This document shows positions 11,245 to 19,752 of a DNA stretch of 64,000 nucleotides, one piece after another (positions within the stretch are counted from its first letter, which is position 1; the number at the start of each line of letters is the position of its first letter). The stretch is from Cycas panzhihuaensis (Eukaryota; Cycadophyta): contig CM041465.1 in the NCBI GenBank assembly GCA_023213395.1, positions 6,572,001 to 6,636,000 on the forward strand, given 5' to 3'. The notes under the pieces were generated by a model that was not told where the DNA came from, ran no database searches, and saw only the letters and a list, made by a program, of their open reading frames with translations. Both the position numbers and the translations under genes were made by a program.

Positions 11245-11401
11245 TGTTATGAGCCTAATGTGAAATCGGCTCCAAATAAGCATGTGAAGGCAAATCCAAA
11301 TAGACCCCAACCTATGGCTATAAATAAGGAAACACTAGTCATTTATTATTATCTTTTGGAATTTTACTTGTTTTATTGGAACAATGGCCTAAAGCCATTA
11401 T
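11245..11401 (+). repeat. 3' LTR of element B, first part
   Basis: TGTTATGAGCCTAATG onward, matching 9166-9330. It stops at ATTAT where element C begins and resumes after the second ATTAT at 16331. Confidence 0.8.
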
Positions 11402-11622
11402 TGTTAGAATATTAATGTACATTTGATTTATCCCACATGCAAGTGGGTCCTACTCTTCCAATATGACTTGTATTATAAATACACAAATTTGTGTATCATA
11501 TGTAATGTTGTTGTAATGATGTTTTGTTAATACATTGGAGGTACCTTGAGGGTACCGTTCGATCCTGTGGAGGTGTTCTGTTTTGTTTGTCAATATCTTA
11601 TTACAGGTTCTATTTTCCAACA
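11402..11622 (+). repeat. 5' LTR of element C
   Basis: TGTTAGAATATT to TTTTCCAACA, 221 bp. TATA-like TTATAAATA near 11473-11481 is followed by transcript-start-like sequence. A run ATGTAATGTTGTTGTAATGATG may act as the polyadenylation region. Confidence 0.95.
11471..11482 (+). promoter_or_regulatory. TATA box in 5' LTR of element C
   Basis: TATTATAAATAC about 70 bp into the LTR, identical in the 3' copy. Position suits the U3 promoter of a copia LTR. Confidence 0.6.
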
Positions 11623-11634
11623 TGGTATCAAAGC
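11623..11634 (+). other. primer-binding site of element C
   Basis: TGGTATCAAAGC directly abuts the LTR and differs by one base from the initiator tRNA-Met complement. Confidence 0.85.
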
Positions 11635-11999
11635 TAAGGTGAATTCAAAGCCAAGTTAAGCGAGATTGAGTGACGTGAAGCATTGATGGTGAAACCCTAA
11701 TTCTGGAATGTGTGGAGGTGGCTCCATAGAGCTGTTCATGCCCATTTCTATTTGTATGCCATAGAGATGTTATCAGCCCTCGATTGAGCCTATGGAAGAA
11801 TGCAAACCCTAGTTGTAGAACCGTGAAGTCATAATACGGTCATTTTAAAGGTATGTTCAAGACTTGTTGTTTGTGTGATATTTGCCATCCGCTATCTGTT
11901 ATCTCATCCTATGTCGTTCTTCTTTTTTCTGGTTTTGTCAATGCCTCCACTGTAACAGTTGAAATACTCTGGTCATGCTTATGCCATTAATATTTTTGC

Positions 12000-13560
12000 C
12001 GTTTAGGGTTCCACATACAGACCGTCAGATTTATTATGATATTGATGTGTAATGATAAAATTTTAACATGCGTATTGTATTCTTTACCCTGCATAAATGA
12101 TGTTTGTGTATTTAATCAGTCGTTGGCATTAACTCGTTGTTCGTCCTCTGTTTAACTCTGCATTATTTGGCGCTCTTTACATTTCATACGATTTAGATGG
12201 ACCCGGACGCTTCATATAACATAAGGTGTTTACTGTTATTCGTAAGATACCTGAGTATTTGATACATCGTAGACTTCACGTAAATGCTAATGAACAGCTA
12301 GCACGGTACTGTAAGCAGAATAAACTTCTCATATCCAGAAATCAATGTTCACTCAGCGAATTCGGAACCAAACACATTTTAACATGCCAAATTAGAATAC
12401 GTATGTTACTGTCTCTGATGTTTTCATATATTATATGCGGATCGAAATTAAGGAGTTTGTGCCGTGACGATTAATTAATTGATAGATGAATCACATCGCT
12501 GGAATTCAGGGAAATTAAGAAGAATATCTAGAGGACTACATATGTGATGAAATGCATATCGTTTTCTTCAATTTGACGGACCCGTCCTGAAAGGACTAAG
12601 CGAGCAATGCGATCCAGCTCCTCAACCGATCGGAGGAGCCTTACCAAACGATTTAAAACTTCAAAAACTGGCGTAATCCACTATATATCAAGCAAACCCT
12701 ACCTCCCAACGGCATCCAGTTTCTCATTATTCCGTTAGCGGTCATTATAAACCCTTCCAAACACATGGAAACACAAGTGCTACAGGCCCAAAAGATGCCC
12801 TGAATCTCAAAGCAATGGCAAAGACGAAACAAATTTCCTATGAAAATGCCAATTATTGTTCAAGCAGAAACCACCAGACCGCTTATTTATAGCGGAAATC
12901 CAGTAATTGTCACAAAAAGAGAGGCAAAGTAGCTGCAATTGCATACCGTACATGTTAAAATCCAAGGTTAGTATACCATACATGTTAAAATCCAGGTCCA
13001 ACAAGTTATCGTAGTATTAATCTGTCACGGGAAGTTTTCAGTTTATTATCCGTTGTTGCAGCCGCGGTGTCCACCTTTGCGTCAAGAAGTGCGTTCAGTA
13101 CTAAAACTCGTGTCACAAGCACCAAAAAACAGTAATCTTCGCCAGATTAGACCATAGGGAACCCTAGCCTTGCAGACCACAGAGGTCTCTGTCATCTTCG
13201 TCTTACACAGTCGTGCCTAACGCAGCCATCTAACCAGCGACCTAATGCAGTCGCCTGTGCATTCGTAGATCGCATTAACATACCTACATACCCTTTGATA
13301 TGCCTGATTCGTCTACATATTGCTGTATTGCTGCCTTGATATATTCAACGCCCTTGGTTGCGTCGTGTTGTTTGCCCATTATCTTCAACATTTTGTATTC
13401 AACTTTATTTGTATTTTAAATTGTTATACTCCTCGATTGAATTCGTTGAAATCGTCTCTTATATATTTCGTTTTTATTTGTATTAAGTCGCCTTTTGTTT
13501 TATTGATTTTGGCATTTGTCTTTGATACTTTGACATTTAATTTTTCATTTGATCAAAGCC
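12000..13560. other. CpG-rich block inside the leader of C, possible captured DNA
   Basis: By hand I count about 33 CpG in 12541-13320, against about 5 in the next comparable stretch of the same element. Minus-strand 12530-12690 reads an uninterrupted helical peptide (core RLLRSVEELDRIARLVLSGR). Plus-strand 12816-12890 reads MAKTKQISYENANY before a stop. Plus-strand 13051-13130 reads an Ala/Ser/Arg-rich segment. None is a complete gene and I cannot name a source. Capture of host sequence is an inference. Confidence 0.4.
12949..12995 (+). repeat. short tandem duplication
   Basis: Two copies of a unit containing ATACCRTACATGTTAAAATCCA, about 28 bp apart, in the leader of element C. Confidence 0.8.
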
Positions 13561-13602
13561 ATCTTTAACGCAACCTTATTTACTTTTGCCATTGTATGTT
13601 TA

Positions 13603-13655
13603 TCATTGATACCCTTTGTTAATACATTGATACCCTTTGTTAATATACTTTGTTA
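13603..13655 (+). repeat. short tandem duplication
   Basis: CATTGATACCCTTTGTTAATA occurs twice in direct succession, followed by a third partial copy. Confidence 0.8.
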
Positions 13656-13689
13656 TCATTTAACACAACCTTTGACCTTAATGAGATGA

Positions 13690-15010
13690 GAGTGTATACC
13701 TTTTAAATGGCCTAAACATATTTTATAAGACCTCATATTGATATATGAAGATTAAGACAATTTTGAGATGTGGCAAAGTGGTGATGTATGCATGGGTTAG
13801 ATGGCAACATGAGGTGTATTTGAGAGGCATGTTGGTGATATGGATAACTCTCTAGCATGAATCTTTATAAGAGAGTTTTATGATGATGTAAATGGATGAT
13901 TTTGAGGCCTTGCATTGTTCTCTTGCAAGTGATTGTGTGATAGGCAAGGTTGCCAATGTTTGATGCTCTTTAGCATAAAAGAGTAATTTGGGTGATGTTG
14001 CGATATGAGGTATCTATTTGAGGCTATCACACATGGGTTGCACATGAGAGAGTGAGTTGGGTGACTTAGTACTCTTTGGAATGTGATCTTTATGGGCATG
14101 ATAATTTGACATATTTTGATGGTGTATTCTTTTCGACAGACAAAATTGAGGGCATGTCAAGGGCATGAGAAGGGTAATGAGAGGGCATTGTGATCAAGGT
14201 AATGATTGATAAGCAAGTGAGCTATTGTTACGAGGAAGCAATCTTTTGCATTGAGTTGATAGTGAAGTCCTTACAGTTATGGCAGCTATGGCTTTATGGC
14301 GATATGAGTGAGTGATTTTTGAAGTAAGGTCTTGGTTTGATGTGTTGACATGATGACATGAGATGAAGTTTGAGCCTTTCATTGTTCATTTGTATGCGCT
14401 TATATGAGAATACTTTGATGATATGAGGTATTGATGAGGTGACTGTTGAGGCTTTCTTGTATGTATTTCACATGGGAGAGTACCTTGGCAATGTAAGACG
14501 ACATTAATTGACTTGAGACTTGTTGTGGATATAAGATGAGGTGAGTATGGTCCTTATAAGAGGCATGCATAAGATGACTTAATAGTGAGAAGAGACGTCT
14601 ATTGTTTATGTTGTATGTGTTTGCATGAGAGAGTTGATGACTTGGCAATTATGAATCTTGTAACATGTGAGGTTACATGACAAGGTTGGACAACTTGTTG
14701 GGTGAGTTAAGGAAGAAATTAGGCATGTTTCATGATGTGAACAGGCAAAGAAGGATGAGTTTTTGTTGAAGTTACATAAGTTGCAAGTGTAATGGCATGA
14801 GTTGTGTGTTTTGGGCAATCAAGTGAAGTGTGTGTCTTGATAGCGACACATGACATGTATGATCATCGTGAGATTTATGAGACATTGATTTGGTGAAGTG
14901 AGTGTTTGAATTCTGTGACTGTTTAGTGATGGATAAAGCAATGATGTGATGATGTGAGATATGAGACATGAGGAAGTTTGTTGAGAGTGATCAATAGGCA
15001 AGTTACCAAT
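13690..15010 (+). repeat. degenerate GATG-rich tandem region
   Basis: Blocks of the form TTGTATGTRTTTCACATGRGAGAG...TTGGCAATG and GATGATATGAGGTATTGA recur at irregular spacing (for example 13845-13950, 14030-14090, 14395-14500, 14600-14720). The minus strand is nearly stop-free, giving His/Ser-rich overlapping frames that I take as by-products of the repeat, not genes. Confidence 0.5.
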
Positions 15011-15015
15011 GATAA

Positions 15016-15750
15016 GTGAGGGACGTGGCATGTGGAAATGGCATTTATAATCTGGAGGATAATGATGTGGTTATATATGCTCCTGAGACAAATGAATATT
15101 ACTTAAGGGATTCGCTTCTTCCAGTACCTAAATGCAATGGTGAAGACTACTTTTTTTGGACAATTAAAATGAGATGTCTATTCATAGCTAGAGGTTTGTG
15201 GAAGATTATTACTGATGAATATGATATCCCTAATGATGATGAAGAAAAAGAAATGCTTGAGAAGAAAGATAGAATGCCATTCATTATGATTCGTGCTGCA
15301 CTCAATGAGATTGATCTTCCCTCCAAATTTCATTTTGTTATTCCTATGATTGTACATGCAAGTAATGCTAAAGAAGCTTGGGATTTTCTAAGGGAAGTAT
15401 TTGAACAAACTCCTGAAGAAACACAACGAATGATTGAAAAGGCAATTAAGGCTAGTTATGGTACAGGTACAACGAATGAAGAAAGTATCATCAACACTGA
15501 TGAAATGGCATGTGAAGATGAAGAATGTCTGAGCACTGACGAAACTTCTACTGTTGAATGCATTGATGAGATTAAAGATGAAGACATTGAAAGTGATGAA
15601 TTGATTTCAAGAGAAATTGAATCTAATGATCCCATAAAGGATGAGTCTTATATTGATGATGTTCCTTCTTTAAGCATTGATTCAAGTTCAAAAAGTATGC
15701 TAATTGATCAAGATTCTCGCCCAAAGATTAAAGAAGTCATCTGTACATGA
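15016..15750 (+). CDS. gag-like protein of element C (copia gag N-terminal region with acidic tail)
   Basis: An uninterrupted frame of 244 codons. It opens after a stop at 15013 and begins with GTG; the first ATG comes only at residue 51, so the true start may be GTG-like, spliced, or lost. Residues 36-65 carry PKCNGEDYFFW and KMRCLFIARGLWKII, the copia gag opening (F.G.NY..W followed by L...gLW). Residues 118-130 read AKEAWDFLREVFE, the second conserved gag block. From residue 135 the protein is very acidic (Asp/Glu/Ser-rich) and lacks the zinc knuckle. Full-length copia gag continues into nucleocapsid and protease; here it stops. It may bind the element's RNA or assemble with gag of a partner, but that is inference. 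Confidence 0.65.
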   Translation: MRDVACGNGIYNLEDNDVVIYAPETNEYYLRDSLLPVPKCNGEDYFFWTIKMRCLFIARGLWKIITDEYDIPNDDEEKEMLEKKDRMPFIMIRAALNEIDLPSKFHFVIPMIVHASNAKEAWDFLREVFEQTPEETQRMIEKAIKASYGTGTTNEESIINTDEMACEDEECLSTDETSTVECIDEIKDEDIESDELISREIESNDPIKDESYIDDVPSLSIDSSSKSMLIDQDSRPKIKEVICT

Positions 15751-15879
15751 TGATCAAGAGTTTATACAGAATAATGATGATAGGCAAGTTGTGATTGAAG
15801 ATGGTTACTTATAGGATCTTCATCAGACTAGACCAGCCGCAATAAAGAAACAGGATTTATACTTACTAGAGCAGCTACA

Positions 15880-16080
15880 TCAACATCACATTACGTAATT
15901 GAAGATGGAAATCAAGTCAAGATATCATTCTACAAAGGCAAAGTACATAATTGAAGACACAAATCAAGATGAAGACATCATTCTACAGCAAAGACATCAC
16001 TACAAGTTTGAAGACAAGGATCAAGTTGAAGACATCATTTTCAAGACATTTCCAAGGACAAAGAGTTGCAAATACAAATG
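15880..16080 (+). pseudogene. remnant of copia pol C-terminus, triplicated module
   Basis: The end at 16018-16080 reads KDQVEDIIFKTFPRTKSCKYK, corresponding to the D-Q-V-A-D-I-F-T-K-P-L ending of copia polyproteins. Two upstream units (about 15893-15953 and 15950-16008) repeat the same pattern, each with a TTGAAGA...AATCAAG..GA.ATCATT core, so this tail has been tripled. No RNase H catalytic core precedes it. It shows that C derives from a full copia element by internal deletion. Confidence 0.6.
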
Positions 16081-16095
16081 ACCCAAATGTACATT

Positions 16096-16104
16096 AAGGG
16101 GGAG
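16096..16104 (+). other. polypurine tract of element C
   Basis: AAGGGGGAG directly before the 3' LTR. Confidence 0.85.
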
Positions 16105-16325
16105 TGTTAGAATATTAATGTACATTTGATTTATCCCACATGCAAGTGGGTCCTACTCTTCCAATATGACTTGTATTATAAATACACAAATTTGTGTATC
16201 ATATGTAATGTTGTTGTAATGATGTTTTGTTAATACATTGGAGGTACCTTAAGGGTACCGTTCGATCCTGTGGAGGTGTTCTGTTTTGTTTGTCAATATC
16301 TTATTACAGGTTCTATTTTCCAACA
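16105..16325 (+). repeat. 3' LTR of element C
   Basis: 221 bp, one base different from 11402-11622, followed by the duplication ATTAT. Confidence 0.95.
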
Positions 16326-16330
16326 ATTAT

Positions 16331-16471
16331 GTCACTACAATGCCTTGGAAGGATTCCCTCACCTCGATGAGGGCCACTATTTTAAAAAATTGTTTGATAT
16401 TTTGTAATTTTAAATATTATTATGTTGTATCTTTCTATTAATTATTATTAATCTAATGTGAGAACACCACA
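16331..16471 (+). repeat. 3' LTR of element B, second part
   Basis: Continues the LTR cut at 11401. It aligns with 9325-9457 through GGCCACTATTTTAAAAA, GATATTTTGTAATTTT and TTAATTATTATTAATC. Confidence 0.75.
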
Positions 16472-17076
16472 TTGATTATTTCACTTAGCCCATTGTGTAG
16501 AACTCCTTGAGTAGATATGAAATGAGAAGTCATGCCTTGAAAACAGACACCTTAGAAGGAAATTATGGCGTTTTTCCATCTTTTCCCATTTGTTAGTTCC
16601 ATGGTGTCTCAAGGTTGACTTCATAATTACTCCTCAAAAATAGCACAATTATTGCTCAACGGTCTAAAAAATGACTTCCCAATATGTTTTGAGGTTTTTT
16701 CTCTCTTCACCCTCTTCATTTCCCTATAAATAACTCTATTATCTTCCTTTAGGTTCATTACAACTACTCACGATTTGTTGATGATTTTGCACCTTCATCC
16801 CTACTTGTTGACACTCAAATAAGGCGTTTTTCATTGTCATTGTTGTCAAGTCAACATTATCTTTCATCGATATCAATTTGTTTTGTTTGAGCTCCCTCTT
16901 TTTATTTCATTTTTAGTTGTGATTATTTTGCTCTCGCATTACTATCATTTTCTTTCTATCTTCTTACTTGCTTGTTTTATTGCTTTGGAAGATCTAATGA
17001 CTATTAATGACTTGCATATAGCCTTGTCCTTGTTCTGAGGCAACCTTGCTTCATCTCCATATAGGTTTTCATTTGG
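16472..17076. other. spacer between elements B and D, no gene seen
   Basis: 605 bp with stops in all frames. A TATA-like CTATAAATAA at 16725-16734 is not linked to any recognisable element. Confidence 0.5.
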
Positions 17077-17081
17077 GATTT

Positions 17082-17436
17082 TGTTAACGTGGTAGTTGTG
17101 GGTTAAGCCACTATGTTAATGTTAATGTGCTTTAACTAAGGTGATTAAGCGAAAAGGTGCAAAATATTCGAAGGGTCACAACCCTAATCGAGTGACACCT
17201 CTTGGAAGAATATAAAAACCTTGAGCCCTTGTGTATCATGTATCAAATCAATTGTGCAATAATCAATGTGATCCATCAAGGATTTTTTTGTGGTGGATTT
17301 TTTCTCGAAAGGGTTTTCCCACGTAAATCCTGTGTATTGTGCATTTGTTTTCTGTGTGTATATTTGTTTACTTGTTGTGTATGGTTAAAGATTCTGCGGA
17401 TGGAAACATTTGTGTATGATTTCATGTTCCTGAACA
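17082..17436 (+). repeat. 5' LTR of element D
   Basis: TGTTAACGTGG to CTGAACA, 355 bp. TATA box TATAAAA at 17211-17217. Confidence 0.95.
17211..17217 (+). promoter_or_regulatory. TATA box in LTR of element D
   Basis: TATAAAA after GGAAGAA, conserved in the 3' LTR at 23050. It is the likely core promoter. Confidence 0.6.
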
Positions 17437-17448
17437 CGGTATCAGAGC
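17437..17448 (+). other. primer-binding site of element D
   Basis: CGGTATCAGAGC abuts the LTR; only its first base differs from the initiator tRNA-Met complement. Confidence 0.9.
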
Positions 17449-18902
17449 CGTAGAATCCTACACAGTTGAAGCCTGACATTGAACGGAGTGGTGAGATCGT
17501 CGATTGCCAGGTGAAGCCATCAAATCTAGGACTTGTCTTGAGGGTCCATCAACTCCAGCAACGTGTAAAAGCAGGCACAACATATCAATGGTGGTTGAGG
17601 CGGTGGAAATCATCAATCAACAAAGTACAAGGGTCTATTGGAGTCAATAATCAGATGTGAAGGCCACGTTTGTGGTTTGAGTTGGCTTATTGCGGGCCAT
17701 CCGAAGCCGGTTGGTATATTGTAGTAATAATTGAAGCTTGCAGAGCATGTATTGATGATGATTCAGCGACTATAAGGACAGCCATCTATGTATACAGGTA
17801 AGTCAGTTATTGACTCATCTAAAGCACTATAAAATTCAAAAAGGGCAAGCTTTTTCTGGTGTTACATACATCTTGTCTGTATAAGGGAGAGATTGGAGCC
17901 TATTTGGAATATTTTTTGCCCTCTATATTGAGACTAGACTGAGTATATAGCAGAACAAAGCGTCAATTGCTAAATCTTGAGTCGTAGTGCCTTTATTTGA
18001 GAGTGTGACCCCCATAGCTCAGTCATATGCATGATTTGAGCCCGCATCTGTGTGTTAAGAGTTGGCTAGGTTGTTTTTTGTGCTGATTTGGCATTCTTAA
18101 GAGCTAGTTGGGCATGTTTTATGTGGATTCGGCACTCTTAAGAGCTGGTTGGGCATGTTTCATGATGGTTGGGCGTGTTTGAGGGATTGTTGGGCAGTGT
18201 ACGGGTTGTTTACCAGTCATACAAAGACTATACATGACCGTGGATCCGTGTGCGGGTCTGTTTGGTATACGTAGGTCATGTTAATGCTACGGTTTCCGCA
18301 CCTCCATATATCACACATACGACTTTTAAGATCTGTCATTTGATGATTATTACTAAGGTTTATACTTAGTAAATAATCTTATGGCTTGTGATTTTTATTT
18401 TCATCACGTGGAATAAGTAAAAGACACGGAGACATAAAGAAAAGTTGCAACTTAAAGAATATACCTTTTGGTATATTCTCCTCAAAAGCACATTATAAAA
18501 AGAGCCCCTTATACCATTGATTTATCATGTTATTATATAGTGTGAGGTACTTTGAATATATTTGGAGCATTTTTGGCCCTTTTTGAGCACGGATCGAGGA
18601 GCCTTTTTGTGATTTTGACTTGGAGATCATGCATTACTGCCTTGTGGAGTCGTCTTCAGTTCTTGGAGCACTTCTTTAAGTGACTTAAGGGTCATTTTTG
18701 ACACTTATGAGTTCATTGAAGGGCAGTTTTTTGGCCATATGTGAGGGGAGAACAGTTGAGGACTAGCTTAACGCATGCATAATGGGTGTTTGGTGCCCTC
18801 CCGAGTTTGCACCTAAGCTAGAGGAGGACATAGGGATGCATTTTTGTCCAGAAGACAATTGTTTTGGTGTTGTTTGACGCGTATTGAAACCTATTTCTCA
18901 AG
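17449..18902 (+). other. leader of element D
   Basis: 1.45 kb without a convincing gene. A direct repeat (GGCAYTCTTAAGAGCTRGTTGGGCATGTTT, period 41 bp) lies at 18090-18170, with further GGTTGGGCGTG echoes to 18195. Confidence 0.6.
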
Positions 18903-19752
18903 ATGGAGCACCTCATGCCCAAGGTTATCTTCAATGGTAATAATTTCAGCGAGTGGAAGGCCAATATGGAGTTTACTTTGATGGTGAATCAACTCTAGGA
19001 TATCACTAAGGCCAAGGTGGGCGCGATTCCATTAGACCATAAAGAGAGTGTTCGACTTGAAGAGAAGAAATTTATGGCCATGGGACTGTTGAAACTATCA
19101 TTGGCGCCGGTCCAAAGAGCCTTGGTTCACAATCTAGACAAACCATACGAAATATGGACAAAACTGTGCGAAACCTTTGAGAAGAAGAAGATGAATAGAC
19201 GTATTGCCCTGATGTTGGAGTTACTCAATTCGCATATGGAAGATGAGAACAACATCAACTCCTACCTAAATAAGATCACTGACTTGAAGAATAAGCTAGA
19301 AGAACTGAAGCAAAACTCAATTGATAATGACTTGTTGTTCGCAATAATCATGTTGAAACTGCTAGCTATGTTTGCCACTTTCCAGATCATTTATAGTAGA
19401 GATGAGGTGATGGAGGTAGAAACTTTTGATCGACTTAAAAACCTAATTCTAGCAGGAGGATGCCAAGCCGAAACATCACAGTATGCTTCGAGGTTTTGAA
19501 TCATGTCAGGCCCTAGCCATGAAGACTCAAAGGAAGGAGGTCGCTCAAGAGGAAAAGTTCACACAGAGGTTAGGAGAAAGTTCTCCTGGCAAGAAGAAGT
19601 TTAATGGAAAATGCAATTACTGCAAGAAGGTTGGTCACCGAGAGAAAAATTGTTGGTTCAAGAGACGTAACAAGCACAAAGTAAGCCAAGATGATAAAGG
19701 GAAGAGTGTTGTTGCTCATTACGTTAGAGCAAAAACCCTATCAGGTGCTTGA
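18903..19752 (+). pseudogene. copia gag of element D
   Basis: Capsid/nucleocapsid precursor. The start is ATG 18903 (MEHLMPKVIFNGNNFSEWKA), the standard F.G.NFSEWK opening of Tnt1-like gag. The core includes KPYEIWTKLCETFEKKK and INSYLNKITDLKNKL. A stop TAG sits at 18996 (a Trp position in relatives). A frameshift follows NLILAG near 19457, and the downstream frame carries the basic linker and a CCHC knuckle CNYCKKVGHREKNC at 19612-19653. The related gag at 63375-64000 reads through this point without the shift. Confidence 0.9.

Larger units (their letters stand above)
11635..15015 (+). other. long leader of element C
   Basis: A 3.4-kb stretch between primer site and the gag-like frame, with two compositionally different parts. 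12000-13560 is comparatively CpG-rich with short coding-like islands; 13690-15010 is CpG-poor and built of GATG-rich degenerate repeats. No complete gene is visible. Such long spacers occur in large non-autonomous derivatives. Confidence 0.55.
11402..16325 (+). mobile_element. young non-autonomous copia-derived element C
   Basis: Two 221-bp LTRs that I read as differing at a single base (G/A in the ACCTTGAGGG block) flank 4.5 kb. Perfect duplication ATTAT at 11397-11401 and 16326-16330. Primer site and polypurine tract are intact. The internal region holds a 3.4-kb leader, an uninterrupted gag-like frame and a remnant of the last residues of copia pol. Protease, integrase, reverse transcriptase and the RNase H core are missing. 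LTR similarity indicates recent movement with enzymes supplied in trans. Confidence 0.9.
9166..16471 (+). mobile_element. non-autonomous LTR element B, split by element C
   Basis: LTRs at 9166-9457 and at 11245-11401 continued at 16331-16471 are clearly related over about 295 bp. The second copy is cut by element C, which duplicated ATTAT on insertion. Removing C leaves an element of about 2.4 kb. Flanks TTTAT (9161-9165) and TTGAT (16472-16476) match at 4 of 5 bases, consistent with an old target duplication. The internal 1.8 kb has no polymerase. Confidence 0.75.

Noticed and set aside
11560-11590. tRNA-like GTTCGATCC motif in the LTR of C
   Set aside because: No cloverleaf can be formed around it and it lies inside the U5 region of an LTR.
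12816-12890. Start of a B3-domain-like plant protein (MAKTKQISYEN)
   Set aside because: Only about 17 residues resemble such an N-terminus before a stop; too short to name a gene. Kept only as part of the possible capture finding.
13878-15031. Several overlapping minus-strand frames rich in His, Ser and Thr
   Set aside because: They are overlapping frames created by a GATG-rich low-complexity sequence; no domain, no consistent start, and no conservation evidence.
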